Assembly: GCA_021613535.1 (NCBI GenBank)
Contig: CP075495.1
Coordinates: forward strand, 12,028,001 to 12,092,000
Reading direction: 5' to 3'
DNA length: 64,000 nucleotides
Source: Adineta vaga
Taxonomy: Eukaryota > Rotifera
The notes beneath the pieces are model-generated. The model was not told the DNA's origin. It worked only from the letters and a program-made list of their open reading frames with translations, and did no database searches. Below, in pieces: positions 37,307-48,677 of the stretch (its first letter is position 1; the number at the start of each line of letters is the position of its first letter). The position numbers and the translations under genes are program-made.

Positions 37307-38315
37307 TTTTTTTACAAGAAAAAGGAGATGAAATGTTCTGATGGAAGACTGAACTGAGTTTATATAGCAGAAACTCGATGCACTCAGACAATGACCAACG
37401 GTCGATCTTCAGACAATGAGTAACGAATTTCATCATCTTTCTTTGTTTTTAGTTCGTTCGTTCGTACATACTCAGAAAAGGACTAGTACATCAATTTAAT
37501 CATATTTTTATCTGATTTTTATATATTTGAATGTTTTACGAGGAAGAAAATGAATATTTTTCTTTTCAAAAAATCGTTATAATGAACGGTAGATGTCATG
37601 CATCTCTATGTACATATATTCTAGTTATGATTCGTTCAACCAATCCAATATTTACCGTTTGTAAACGACTTCTAACATTAACTGAAAAGAATTTTATTGT
37701 TTAGCAACAAAATGACAACTGTTGCTGAGCAAGTCTTTCATATCCTATTCTTCCTTTTTATCCATCTTGTTCATAATCATAAGGATCGTTAGACAAGGAT
37801 TGAAATCTCTTTAGAAATGTTTTCTTTTCTATGTATGTAGTACTATTATAGCAGTCTGAAAGAAAGAGTACTTCTAATCAAGTGATAGTCTATCGAATAG
37901 ATTACATTTTATAGATCGATAGAGAATACGATGAAAACGATTTCCTGCAATACCTTTCTTTTCCGGAAACGGACTTTTCTTTGCTTCATTCTTCTTTCAT
38001 CGACATTCATACCTTTGAATAGAACTATTCTTAACCTCATTTTTACGTACTCATTAATGAAGAAAAGAAGTTTGAACTACTCTATCTGTTTCCTTTTCTA
38101 ATACGAATGCATTCTATACATGTGCTTAAAAAGAATTACAGACTAATCTCTCATGCAATAATTCTCTGAATTTCATGCTTTTCTAAGGGTTGAATCTATC
38201 CAAAAAAAAAAGAAGGATTTGTTGGTTTAATAGACAGCTATGTAATTTATTTGATAAATAATGACAAATAATATACAATAATTGACATCTTTGGCTTTTT
38301 TCCTTACTTATAGAT
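37307..38315. other. Divergent intergenic region between RAD51 and cyclophilin
   Basis: About 1 kb shared upstream region of two oppositely transcribed genes; it likely holds both promoters. At the right end, a pyrimidine-rich tract ending ttatag (38308-38313) lies 2 nt before the cyclophilin ATG, a candidate trans-splice acceptor. No gene seen. Confidence 0.5.
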
Positions 38316-39051
38316 ATGACTTCTTCTCGAGTATTTTTTGATGTTTATGCTGATAGTACATCTCTTGGTCGAATTGTTTTCGAATTATTTGATAATGAAT
38401 GTCCAAAAACATGTGAAAATTTTCGAGCATTATGTACAATGGAAAAAGGTTATGGATATAAATCTTCTATATTACATCGTGTGATTCGTGGATATTTTCT
38501 CCAAGGTAAAGAGCTAAATGAATCATTATTGATCTATTATTTGTTTTTGTTTTTTTCAGGAGGTGATTTTACATCGTATGTATTCTTGTCTTTGATTTTC
38601 TATAATATTTCATTTGTTTTTTTTCCTTCTTCTGTCTCTTCTATGATATTAGATACAATGGAACAGGTGTATGTATTTTATATATGAACTAAAGAAATGT
38701 ATGAAATTGTATATCCATTCGTTTAGGGAAAATCGATATTTGGTAAAAAATTTGATGATGAAAGTTTTACGCGAAAATTTACAACTCCTGGTTTATTAGC
38801 AATGGCTAATCAAGGTATAATCATATTAGTTTGTTTTAGAAAAATAATATTATTATTATTTTCAAGGCCCCAATACTAATACATCACAATTTTTTATCAC
38901 ACTTTTACCATGTCCATGGTTAAATGGTAAAAATGTTATATTTGGTCAAGTTGTTGAAGGTTTTGATGTAATTAAACAAGTCGAAACGTATGGAAGTGAT
39001 ACAGGTGTTCCAACACGACGTATTCTTATTCAAGAATGTGGGCAATTATAA
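38316..39051 (+). CDS. PPIA-like: Cyclophilin A-like peptidyl-prolyl isomerase
   Basis: Five exons: 38316-38505, 38560-38575 (16 nt), 38653-38668 (16 nt), 38727-38814, 38867-39051; 164 aa, essentially the length of cyclophilin A, with residue numbering matching human CypA across the active site. It isomerises X-Pro bonds in the cytosol. Arg55, Gln63, Gln111, Phe113 and Trp121 are kept; Phe60 is Tyr, Met61 is Phe and His126 is Asn. Two consecutive 16-nt micro-exons encode GGDFT and the SYNGTG segment; without them the conserved core cannot be read in frame. A splice variant or divergent paralogue with altered ligand pocket is plausible. Confidence 0.96.
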
Positions 39052-39543
39052 ACAATTTGATTTGTTTTCGTTGCAGTGAATCTCTCTTTTAAATTCACCG
39101 TCCGTTTTCAAATTTATTTCTTCGATTTTGTTTTTTAAATTTAAATATTCAATTATATAATATGTGTGTGTGTGTGTGTGTTTCTAGGAGTAAGAAAAGA
39201 AAAAGAGAAATGACATTTAGAGAATAATCAATCGACTGATAAAATGTAAAATATAATTCATTTTATAGGAAAAAAAAAGGAATCTATTATGTGCATAGCA
39301 AATGTAAGAAAAGAGGAAGAGAGTGTTAGACGAGTAGTCTTGCAATATGAACGTTGCATTTCTTTCTAATTTTCTACTTTTTCCTCTTCAAGACGAGAAA
39401 GAGAAAAGGAAAAGAAATACTCGCTATATAATCTGCAAGAATCTTTTTTTTCTTCTTCATTTCTTCTCACAACTTCTAACTTGATGAATAAAACGATTTA
39501 CTTAGTTTACATTCTATAGATTTGCTAACCATTATAAGCAAAC
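39052..39543. other. Spacer between cyclophilin and Cys-loop channel
   Basis: About 490 nt with a (TG)n microsatellite at 39163-39181. An acceptor-like ttctatag (ending 39529) lies 14 nt upstream of the next ATG. No gene. Confidence 0.5.
39163..39181. repeat. (TG)n microsatellite
   Basis: About nine TG units in the 3' flank of the cyclophilin gene. Confidence 0.9.
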
Positions 39544-41382
39544 ATGTTCTTATTCAACTGGTTTTTACTCATTTTCGGTACTCTAGCATATGCTCAAAGT
39601 ATATTTATGAATTATTATTGTTTACGGTTCATTCTTTCTTTCTTTCTTTCTTATAGATTGTTCCGACTATTATCAGTGTCAATTAGAATTATACGATCAA
39701 CTTCTAATCAAATTTCGTCCATCTATACGTCCAGTTCAAAATAATTCACAGAATATTGCTGTTCGTATTGGATTTTCATTGATAAGACTTGTTTCTGTTG
39801 TAAGTACTCGTTAATTCAATTACAGACAAAAAAAAAAGTCAAAATATTCGATTTCCCCTCTTTAGAATGAAGAAAATTCATTATTAACCGTTCGTGCACA
39901 TTTAAATCAAGTAATTAATTTTAAATTGATTCTTTTCTCTATGAAGTTTCTTTCCGTAGACTTGGAATGCAACAATATTTAGTTGGAATTCAACAGCATA
40001 TTCAAATGTTGAACATTTTCGTGTACCAGCACATCTAATTTGGACACCAAAAATAGAATTAGTAAATCCGTAAGAAAATCATTTTATTGCATTGAATTCC
40101 TATATAATGAAAGTTATGATTATTTAGAAGTACGGATATTGATTTCGAAGCGAATCACTTTGTTAATATTCGATCAAATGGTTTGTGTGAATTATCATAT
40201 TCTACACTTCTGACAATTCCGTGTAATTTTGATCTGAGTGATTTTCCATTTGATCAACAAACATGTACATTTAAAGTAATATTTCATTATTTTCGTATCT
40301 GAAAGTTTCTTATCAATATCGTTTGTTTTTCTAGTTGGGTTCATCACTATATGATATAAAGGAAGTTTCAATAATACAAGCCATCGATTTCGTTATTGAT
40401 GAACCAAGTTTAACGCCAAATGGTTATTATTTTGTATCCAATAGTGTAAAACAGAAAATCGATTATTTTGCTGGTTTCGATCGAAGTTATGATCAAATTT
40501 CAATCGATCTTGGAATTCATCGACGTTCAACATATTTCATTCGATTGATCAATTGGCCTGGATCAATTTTAATGTTATTAACTATAACAATATTTTTTCT
40601 TCCACCAACAGCACCAGAAAGAATTCTCTATGGTAAAAAAAATAAAAAAGACACGCGTATTTTTTTATTTTCTCATCAATTAAATGAAATATTTCATTGA
40701 TCTATCTATATTTAGCTTCATTCTTACTTGTATGCCAATTTCTTCTATTAATTATATTTGCTTTTTGTATTCCAAAACGATTGGGTACGGCATGGCCATG
40801 GATGGGACGTACGATTTTTTATGATATTTGTTTGACAAGCATGACATTAGTATTTTCGGTGTTAGTTCGCATGCTTTCGGATGAAAAATATTTTGCTTCT
40901 GAAAGACCATCAATAAAAATACGTAATGTATGTACAAAATAAAATCTTTATTTTCTTTTGCTTATAAATTTCAATGAAATTTTTAGTTTGTTTTCGGTTT
41001 TTTATCTAAACTTGTTGGATTTAAACGCTTATCGTTTACAACATTACTTGCTAGTCGTGATAAGTATGAAGATTTTCTAGATAATTCAAAGATTTTATTG
41101 CTTTTCTAATCTAGTGAATATGATATGAATGATTCGGCAATGGAACCATTAACATCTGTTTCAAATAATTCTGCTGGAGTTGTTACTGATCCGCAAACAC
41201 TTTCATCGAATATTGTCAATCGAGATATTGGTTTAATTAAACAAAAATTAAGTACATTTACAACTGAACATAATATTCATCAAGAATGGATACTTGTTGC
41301 TCATATTATCAATCGTTTATATTTTCTAGCATATCTATTTTTCTTTTCATTTTCCATTGGACATCATGTATTTTATAAGTAA
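39544..41382 (+). CDS. Orphan Cys-loop ligand-gated ion channel subunit
   Basis: Nine exons: 39544-39598, 39657-39799, 39866-39910, 39960-40069, 40128-40275, 40335-40632, 40716-40927, 40987-41063, 41115-41382; 451 aa. It has a signal peptide, the ligand-binding domain with HLIWTPKIEL, the 13-residue Cys loop (CNFDLSDFPFDQQTC), the pre-TM1 and TM1 region (STYFIRLINWPGSILM), TM2-TM3, a short intracellular loop and TM4. Closest in feel to nicotinic-type subunits. However, loop B lacks the usual aromatic Trp (GSSLYD in place of GSWTY-like), there is no vicinal Cys pair in loop C, and TM2 (after PERILYG) is unusually hydrophobic, though Leu at 9' and an acidic residue at -1' are retained. Ligand and ion selectivity cannot be inferred. 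Confidence 0.9.
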
Positions 41383-41734
41383 TTAAATAAATAATTGAAA
41401 AATATTAATCGTATATTTCAACGGATTATGATTATCAATTTTCTAATCGTAACGCTTGATTTGTTTGTGTGTTTATTTCATTTTTCTTCTTCTTCGTTCT
41501 ATGGAGGTTTTTTTCTCTTCTTCTGTTACCTGTTTTGTACACGTGTAATGCTGTCAATTGATTGAAGTTATTGATATGAAAATAAGCATAAAAAGAGTCT
41601 AGATGTATGTGAGCAGGAAACACAATCAACGAAAAAAATCAACGACGATCAAGGTATACTTATCTATCTGCTATTTTTAATAAAACCTTCAAATCTTATT
41701 AAACTGTTCATTTCTCGTTCAGATTTATCTTCCG
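41383..41734. other. Spacer between channel and calcium-sensor genes
   Basis: About 350 nt. A tract ending cgttcag (41716-41722) lies 12 nt before the calcium-sensor ATG and may be a 5' splice or trans-splice acceptor. Nothing else recognised. Confidence 0.5.
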
Positions 41735-42361
41735 ATGGGTTGTTGTGGATCAACACAAAAGAAACATGTCAAAAAACCGAAAGCAACTAATATAATTCGA
41801 TTAAATAGTGAAATTAAGTCGGATCTATCGGATGTGATTATCAATGATTTATTAACGCGAACGAAATTTACCAAACAAGAAATTCTCGATTGGTGGCATG
41901 GATTTTTAGCGGATTGTCCAACAGGTTTATTGGATAAAAAGAAATTCATTGAAGTTTATCAATATCGTTATCCAAATGGGAAAGCAAAAAAATTTTGTGA
42001 TCACGTTTTTCGTACATTCAATCCTGATAAGAAAACACATGCTATTGATTTTCATCGTTTTATGTGTGCTATTGATATTACATTGAATGGTAGTACGGAT
42101 GAGAAACTTGAATGGGCATTTACAATGTATGATGTGAATGGTGATGAACGAATATCAAAAAATGAAATGTCAAGTGTTGTTGAATCAATGTTCGATTTAT
42201 TAGGTAAAAGTAAAGTAGGAAATAATAATCCGCGAAAACATGTTGACCATATTTTTTCACGTATTGATGCCAATCATGATAATTATGTTAGCAAAGAAGA
42301 ATTTCTTCGCGGTTGTAAAGCTGATGAACAAATTCGAACAATTTTAGCACCACATTATTAA
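41735..42361 (+). CDS. Neuronal calcium sensor family EF-hand protein
   Basis: Intronless coding region, 208 aa (family about 190). It starts MGCCGS, an N-myristoylation signal with adjacent Cys residues, as expected for membrane-cycling calcium sensors. FTKQEILDWWHGFLADCPTG is the family's degenerate first EF-hand. EF2 (after FRTF) contains an extra residue and lacks the canonical Asp spacing, so it probably does not bind Ca2+. EF3 (DVNGDERISKNE) and EF4 (DANHDNYVSKEE) have intact 12-residue loops, EF3 with Glu at the usual Gly position. Hippocalcin/visinin-like affinity is likely, but the exact subfamily is not assigned. Confidence 0.92.
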   Translation: MGCCGSTQKKHVKKPKATNIIRLNSEIKSDLSDVIINDLLTRTKFTKQEILDWWHGFLADCPTGLLDKKKFIEVYQYRYPNGKAKKFCDHVFRTFNPDKKTHAIDFHRFMCAIDITLNGSTDEKLEWAFTMYDVNGDERISKNEMSSVVESMFDLLGKSKVGNNNPRKHVDHIFSRIDANHDNYVSKEEFLRGCKADEQIRTILAPHY

Positions 42362-43847
42362 TGAAAAATTATGATTTAGTATTAAAAAGAAGGAAACTTC
42401 TCCTTCTTCTTTTTCTCTTAGTTTAAACGAAATGAAAGAAAAATTATCGTTTTTCTTCATTCATTTGTATACTTATTTATTAAATCATTCTGAATAAAAG
42501 GTTATTAAGCCATGCATATTTAGTTATACTTCATCAATCATTCTTTTATATCGATTGTCATAGAAATAAAAGAGAGATATTTTTATACTTAGCAAAAAAA
42601 TATATTAATGATACTTTCGATGAATATATACTTGTCAATGATTAAATCTGGTTTTTATGTACTGATACAAACATGAAATGATCTTTGTTTTTCTTCATAT
42701 TTATGGTCAAGGTTTTTAGAAATAGAAAAAGTAATCGGATGCTTTCAATGATCGTTCCATTAAGAAACAGTTTTTGTTTTTCATTCAAGATATAATTGAG
42801 GAAGTTCACCATTTGACATTTTCTTTTAGATCTATCGAAATCGTTGTCATATTAGATGTGCATATGAATATAAAGCATTCAATTATGATATATGACAGAT
42901 TTGTTAGGTATATGAATGAAATATTTCTCTAAGGAAATGAAAATCTAATCGATAGAAAAAGAAAAGAACTCGTATTCACTAGTGTATCAACAATCGTGCT
43001 ATTTATGGAGACGAAGAACAATCATTAAAAATTATGTTGAAAAATTCTATTATCTTAATTACAGAAGAAGATAATTTATATCATGTCAAAGTACTTTTCA
43101 AGAAATAATGAATTGTTAGTCTTTATTAAACTATAATTTAATCATGAATAACAATATTGATGATTATATTATTAGTTTGATTTTTCTTGAGAATTTATTC
43201 GATCTTTTAGCTATTATCATTTGCATTTCTCAGCTAACATTAAGAAATTCTATGCATGTCATCACACTTTTTATTACTCGTCTATTATTTAAACTCTACT
43301 TTTAATATCATTATTTCATCGATGAAAATAAATAAAATTCAATCGAAAAGATCATTATTTCTTGTTTTTCTCTCTGAAATCTCTTCTAACCTTATTCATC
43401 ATCTGACATATTATTGATAGATAGAAATTCTTAATGAGATATCATTAATCAAAAAGAAAACGACGAATATATGATGTACATCAAGAATATTCAAAATGCA
43501 CACTTATATTAATTAGATGAATATTAACAATACTTGAACATGTTGATACGAGAGTAAAATTAGAAACGATAATGTACTTTTATATCAATGTAGATAGCAC
43601 GTAAAATTCTATTAATGATGTTTTAAATCGTCTTTGAAATGAAATCACGTAAAATACATTCATGCAGAAGTTTTATCTATAAATATTCAGTCTCTTATCT
43701 AATTATTCGTCTAGAGTTTAAAAAATTAAAAGAAGGATTTGAGTACTTCAAATAGTTGATGAGAACTAGTCGTTCTTTTTCTTGTCTCTGATTTTACCTA
43801 GTTGTTTTGATAGAAAATATTCTTTTTTCCATCTCATTTCATTCGAG
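42362..43847. other. Intergenic upstream of a receptor gene
   Basis: About 1.5 kb AT-rich, with several AATAAA motifs after the calcium-sensor stop. No gene recognised. Confidence 0.5.
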
Positions 43848-44783
43848 ATGTCTATAAATGCAATCTTCAATGAAGAAGTTCTTGTCGCTTATTATTCACT
43901 TAGTGTTACAATCATTGGTACAATATTTAATATGTTAAATTTTATTGTTCTATGTCGATCAAGATTTCGACATAGTAAAACAAGACCAACATTTCATTAT
44001 CTACGAGCTATAGCTATTTTTGATATACTAATGTTATTTGGCTGGAATCTTGATCATTATCTTGCTCCAATTCATGGATTTAAGATTCAAACATTATCCA
44101 TACCATTATGTCGATTTTTATCATTTTTTAATTATTTTGTTTCTCAAACATCAGCATGGCTTCGTGTTTTTGTTTGTTTTGATCGATATTTAATATTAAG
44201 TCGTTTACATAAAACATGGTTTAGTAATTCCAAACATGTTCTTCTTATCATTTGTTTTATTCTTTGTTTTTCATTTGCATTAAATTCAATTTTTTTCATT
44301 TTTGGTTGTTCAATTTCCGTGAAAGGAAATATTCGTGTCGAATCTTGGGCATTTCCTATTTATCCACTATGGGATTATGTTAATCTGACTGTTTATAATT
44401 GTATACCATTTTTATTAATGACAATATTTAATAGTTGTGTTATATATCATTTAATTCGTCTTCATCGTACAAGTACAGTTCAAAATTCACAAATTCAACA
44501 TCGATCAATATCAGTAACATTGGTGATTACAAATTTTCTATTTCTCGTTATGACTATACCTGGAACGGTAATATATGCATTTTTTTATTCGCAAACACAT
44601 ATTACTTTAAGACGATTCTTAGATGGAATTTTATATACATATCATATCATCTCATTTCCATTATATATGATTACATTTGATGAATTTCGAAAAGAATTTA
44701 TTACGATGATGACTTGTGGAATAATCAAACCGAGAAGTGCATCATTGTATGGTACACATCCATATCTGATGAGTACTGTTTAA
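43848..44783 (+). CDS. Rhodopsin-like 7TM receptor, paralogue 6
   Basis: Intronless, 311 aa from the ATG at 43848 (MSINAIFNEEVLVAYYSL). The upstream in-frame ATG at 43782 would add 22 residues not seen in paralogues and is not preferred. It carries FHYLRAIAIFDILMLFGWNLDHYL, DRY in CFDRYLILSRLHKTWF, YPLWDYVNLTVYNC, IQHRSISVTLV and FPLYMITFDEFRKEF. It lies 16 kb away from the main cluster, separated by unrelated genes, so the family is dispersed as well as tandem. Confidence 0.9.
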   Translation: MSINAIFNEEVLVAYYSLSVTIIGTIFNMLNFIVLCRSRFRHSKTRPTFHYLRAIAIFDILMLFGWNLDHYLAPIHGFKIQTLSIPLCRFLSFFNYFVSQTSAWLRVFVCFDRYLILSRLHKTWFSNSKHVLLIICFILCFSFALNSIFFIFGCSISVKGNIRVESWAFPIYPLWDYVNLTVYNCIPFLLMTIFNSCVIYHLIRLHRTSTVQNSQIQHRSISVTLVITNFLFLVMTIPGTVIYAFFYSQTHITLRRFLDGILYTYHIISFPLYMITFDEFRKEFITMMTCGIIKPRSASLYGTHPYLMSTV

Positions 44784-44950
44784 AATTCAACAACTATCTC
44801 GAAAAACATATTTTGAAAATATGTATGTATAAATTGTGATTCTATATTTTATAAATGTAAATAATAAATACATCTATAATTTCAATCAATTGATCAATAA
44901 ATAACAATGAAAAGTCTGGAAAATTCATTGAAAGATTAGTAGTTTATGTA

Positions 44951-45517
44951 CAGTAAAACCTCTCTAATGTGAACACCGTTGAGATCTGGGGAAAACGTTC
45001 AGTATAACGAGGTGATCATAATAGAGGAGGGTCAATGAAAAATTAAGTAAAATAATTGTTTTTTCTTAATTTATCTAATCTTCCATTTACTATTTTGATA
45101 CTCTAAGAACTTCTAATTAAATTAAAGTTGAATATCACATTTTACACATAAACATTATCATCGATTGTCTGACGAAGATCATCTTTCATCTGTCGCTTTA
45201 ACTTTTTATTATGATTAGACTTGTAATTATTAACATATTCACGTTTTTGTTTAAGAATAGTGAATCTTTTACATCTCTTCTTTTTCTTTTCGCGTATCGC
45301 GTCGTCATTTTTTTTTTACGTATATATTCTTAGAACCAATCAAATTCATGACATTCACTTACTCATAGATGGCTATACACTTTTTCTAATTAGCACCCTC
45401 TATTGATGTTTACATTAGCGAAATCAATATGCACAGTCGGTACCATAAAAAAGCGTTCATATTCAGAATGAAGGGGGGTTCACTAAGGACAGGTGTTTAA
45501 TAATAGAGGTTTTACTG
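44951..45517. mobile_element. Non-autonomous pogo/Tigger-like element (MITE-like)
   Basis: 567-bp element with terminal inverted repeats starting CAGTAAAACCTCT at the left end and its exact complement AGAGGTTTTACTG at the right end; similarity extends imperfectly further inwards (left TAATGTGAACACC, right, complemented, TTATTAAACACC). It is flanked by TA on both sides (44949-44950 and 45518-45519), the target duplication of Tc1/mariner/pogo transposons. CAGT-plus-AACCTC ends are typical of pogo-like elements in animals. No intact transposase remains. A minus-strand open segment inside, described separately, may be a relic of the transposase N terminus. Confidence 0.8.
45142..45306 (-). pseudogene. 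Possible transposase N-terminal relic inside the pogo-like element
   Basis: An open stretch of about 54 codons, very basic (REKKKKRCKRFTILKQKREY), resembling the start of pogo/CENP-B-type helix-turn-helix domains that typically open with a KR-[FY]-T-x-x-x-K pattern. No Met start is visible in frame and the catalytic DDE part is absent. The match is weak and rests mainly on its position inside an element with pogo-like ends. Confidence 0.35.
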
Positions 45518-45883
45518 TATCAACAAAATGAAGTTGAAAGTTAGATTACAAATCATTCTTAGTTACATTGAAATATGTATAGCATTAATTCTATGACAAT
45601 ATTTGAATAGTTATTTTTGTTGAATATGCATCACATTGAAGATGAAAGATAAGTTCTTCGAGTACAAAGGTATAGAAAAAAATATATGATGATGTCATGA
45701 ATAAAACGTTGATCCTCAGTACGATTTGATAGTATATTCATGTATTTCGATTAGTCAACCGTAACAAGTATTGTTTTTCTTTTCTGAATATCATTAATAA
45801 ACTATTTTACATCTAAATGTCTTTGTAACTAGATTCAACAAGAAATCAAACTTTATCAGCGCATAATTAAACTGAGAAAAATT

Positions 45884-47720
45884 ATGGAAAAGTTCAATCA
45901 ATTCGAGGCAAAAACGACAGATGCCATTCGTCACCTACCTGATATATTAAATGCCGAACAAAAAGAAAATTTAAAAAAACATAAATATGATAACGAAGGT
46001 ATAACTCTACTTGATCCATGTATGCAAAAATATTGGAATTGGCTGGTTGAATTCTTTCCATTATGGATAGCACCAAATCTTCTCACTATAACTGGTTTAG
46101 TAACACATATTAGTGCAAGTATTTTATTGATGATTCTCACTAATGGTGCTAAAGAAGAAGTAAATCGGTTTGTTTTCTTTAATAGAAATAGTCATTCTTT
46201 TAATTTAGTGTACAAGATGGATGTATTTTCTCACAGGACTTGGCCTCTTTTTCTATCAATCACTTGATGCTATTGATGGTAAACAAGCTCGTCGAACGAA
46301 ATCAGCAACACCATTAGGTGAACTTTTCGATCATGGATGTGATTCTGTTTCAACAGGTAATCTTGTCATCGAACTGATGAATATATTGTCTCTTTCTTCA
46401 TCTGTTTATATATTAGTATTCATCACAGTAGCATGCTGTTGTGCTTTACAACTTGGTGTTTATCCATGGTTGATGTTTTGGTGTTGTATGCTTTCATACA
46501 TCGCTTTTTATTGTGCTCATTGGCAAACATATGTCTCGGGAAAACTTCGATTTGGAAAGTATGCATTGAAACTAATGTTTGTAGTTATAACTCTAATGTT
46601 CATTTAGACTCGATTGTACGGAAGCTACACTCGCATTTATTGGTGTTTATATGATTAGTACGATATCACCTAGTTTCTGGGCTAATAAAGTTTGTATATT
46701 AAAACAACTAATCGTTTTTTATTATTATTATTATTATCATTGTTAAAGGTACCTTTCATTAGTGTTGAGTATCGTGTGATTGTAGGAATATTAATGCTTG
46801 GTTCAACAGTATGGAGTTCAGCTAATAACATTTATACTGCATTGTCACCAGGTATATCTGGAAGAAAGACACCATCGGTATGTATGAATATTAATATTTT
46901 ATTTATTAATAATTTGAATACATCATTTTTATATGAAATAAAGGGTACAAGTGTTATGGTTCCAGCTTGGTCACTAATTGTATTCATAGTACTGACATTA
47001 GTCGCTGCTTATTATTCAAAAGCGCATATACTTGAATTACACACAGCACTATTTCTAATTTGTTATGGTCTTGTATTTTCCAAAATAACCAATCGATTAA
47101 TTGTTTGTTTAGATTTCTTATGTTTTAATTCATTTAAAAATCAATTCTTCTGCGTCTAATAGGTAGCACATATGTCAAAGAGTGCATTTAACACATGGGA
47201 TTCGATTTTCATTGGTGCTATAACTGTCTGTATCAATCAATTATTCGGTTTTTCTTTTGGAGAACATATCTTTCTTTGGGGTTGTCTCGTAAGTTGGATT
47301 ATAATTAAATATTCTTCTTTTTATCATCGAAAGGATATTCTCTCGATAGGAATTTATTTCAAGAATGTCAGAAATTATAAGAATTTATCATACGTAATAA
47401 ATAATCTTGATGATAAAACGACATTGAGAGTCAAATAGTCTATGAACAGTAATTTTAACATGTTTCTTGTTATTGTTTTCTATGACACATACCTACAATT
47501 GTATCCCATATATAACTGCTTTGTTCAGAGTCGTAATTCGGACAGATTAGCTGATTGAATTTCATTTTTTGTAAAATTATTTATTTCTCTATAGATTTTC
47601 AATGTGTACGATTTACTTCGATATGATGCGAAAGTATGTCAAGAATTGTGTGATGCATTTGACGTATATTGTTTTCGAGTGAAACCACTATCAACAACAC
47701 GAAATAGTCAATCTCATTAA
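45884..47720 (+). CDS. CEPT1-like: Choline/ethanolamine phosphotransferase (CEPT1/CHPT1-like)
   Basis: Eight exons: 45884-46159, 46209-46356, 46417-46558, 46608-46689, 46749-46877, 46944-47102, 47163-47288, 47595-47720; 395 aa, normal for the family. It transfers phosphocholine or phosphoethanolamine from the CDP-alcohol to diacylglycerol in the ER or Golgi. The CDP-alcohol phosphotransferase signature is complete: Asp112-x2-Asp115-Gly-x2-Ala-Arg-x8-Gly129-x3-Asp133-x3-Asp137 (in [10 protein letters not shown]...GELFDHGCD). Further matches include [21 protein letters not shown]-like SKITNRLI and VAHMSKSAF. Multiple TM segments. The last intron is about 300 nt, long for this region. Substrate preference between choline and ethanolamine cannot be decided. 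Confidence 0.95.
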
Positions 47721-48677
47721 TTACATCTATCAAAACTTCAACACTCTTCCTTTTTATTCCAGCTTATGATTTATGTTTTTTCTTTTGCATGATATGTCAG
47801 AAATGTTTCAGTTTCTTGAAAAATGATTAATAGTTTTATAATCGAAGGTGCCACTGGTTCTATGTTACAATTATTGGTAAAAAAGACAAATTTAATCAGT
47901 TGATGATTCTTTTTGAACAATAAATTGTTTTGAAATTTTGTTATTCCTGACAATTGTTAAGATATTAGGCATTTTTGAAAGATAGAGATAAACACATAAA
48001 TTATCTTGAAAAAAGATGAATAGTTCTCCTAAGGATTTCTCTACATTTCAGACATTATTTCACATTGTACTAAATATAGAACAAGAAATAACACGTTCAT
48101 TAATATTCTTTTTCGACTAATACCAATATTACTAACATTTCTTTCTCATTATACAAGGTGTTTTATGACACATCATAAATAAATAATTTCTACGAATTAT
48201 TCTGTTGACATCTGTTCCTTAAGAAGAAGTCACGTTCAAAACATGAGGCTTACGTCAAGAATAAACTTGACAAAATAACTCTGCGAATCGATAGATGCAG
48301 GAAGTTGAGATAAAACTGTTACGTTTTCGTTCTTTTAAGATGTTGTTGCATGTCTGAAAAAGACAATGATATATCAGTCGTAGAAGAGTGTATTTTGATT
48401 TAGTTTAATTATAGAGTATTGAAGAAGTTTCCGATGAATCTTAACATTGTATTTCATATTGCGTATATGAAAATAAACGGAAAAAATGTCGAGATGTTGA
48501 GTGAGTCTCTCTTTTCTCTTGTCTTCGAAAGATCATAAGTGTGATAGAAACAAACATCGACACAAAATAATAATAACCATCAATTTCTTTGTTGTCATAA
48601 TAGATATGATCAACAAATATTCTTTTCATCTAACATATAACTAAAACGAGTACATCGAAAGTAAAATCTTCCAAGAA
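47721..48677. other. Intergenic between CEPT1-like gene and receptor
   Basis: About 950 nt, AT-rich, no gene recognised; contains presumed 3' UTR of the CEPT1-like gene and 5' flank of the next receptor. Confidence 0.5.

Larger units (their letters stand above)
44784..45883. other. Intergenic region holding a DNA-transposon remnant
   Basis: About 1.1 kb between a receptor and the CEPT1-like gene. About half is occupied by the element at 44951-45517, annotated separately. An acceptor-like aactag (ending 45832) precedes the next start codon by about 50 nt. Confidence 0.6.

Noticed and set aside
44435-44680. Ser/Tyr/Asn-rich frame overlapping a receptor
   Set aside because: Out-of-frame shadow of receptor paralogue 6.
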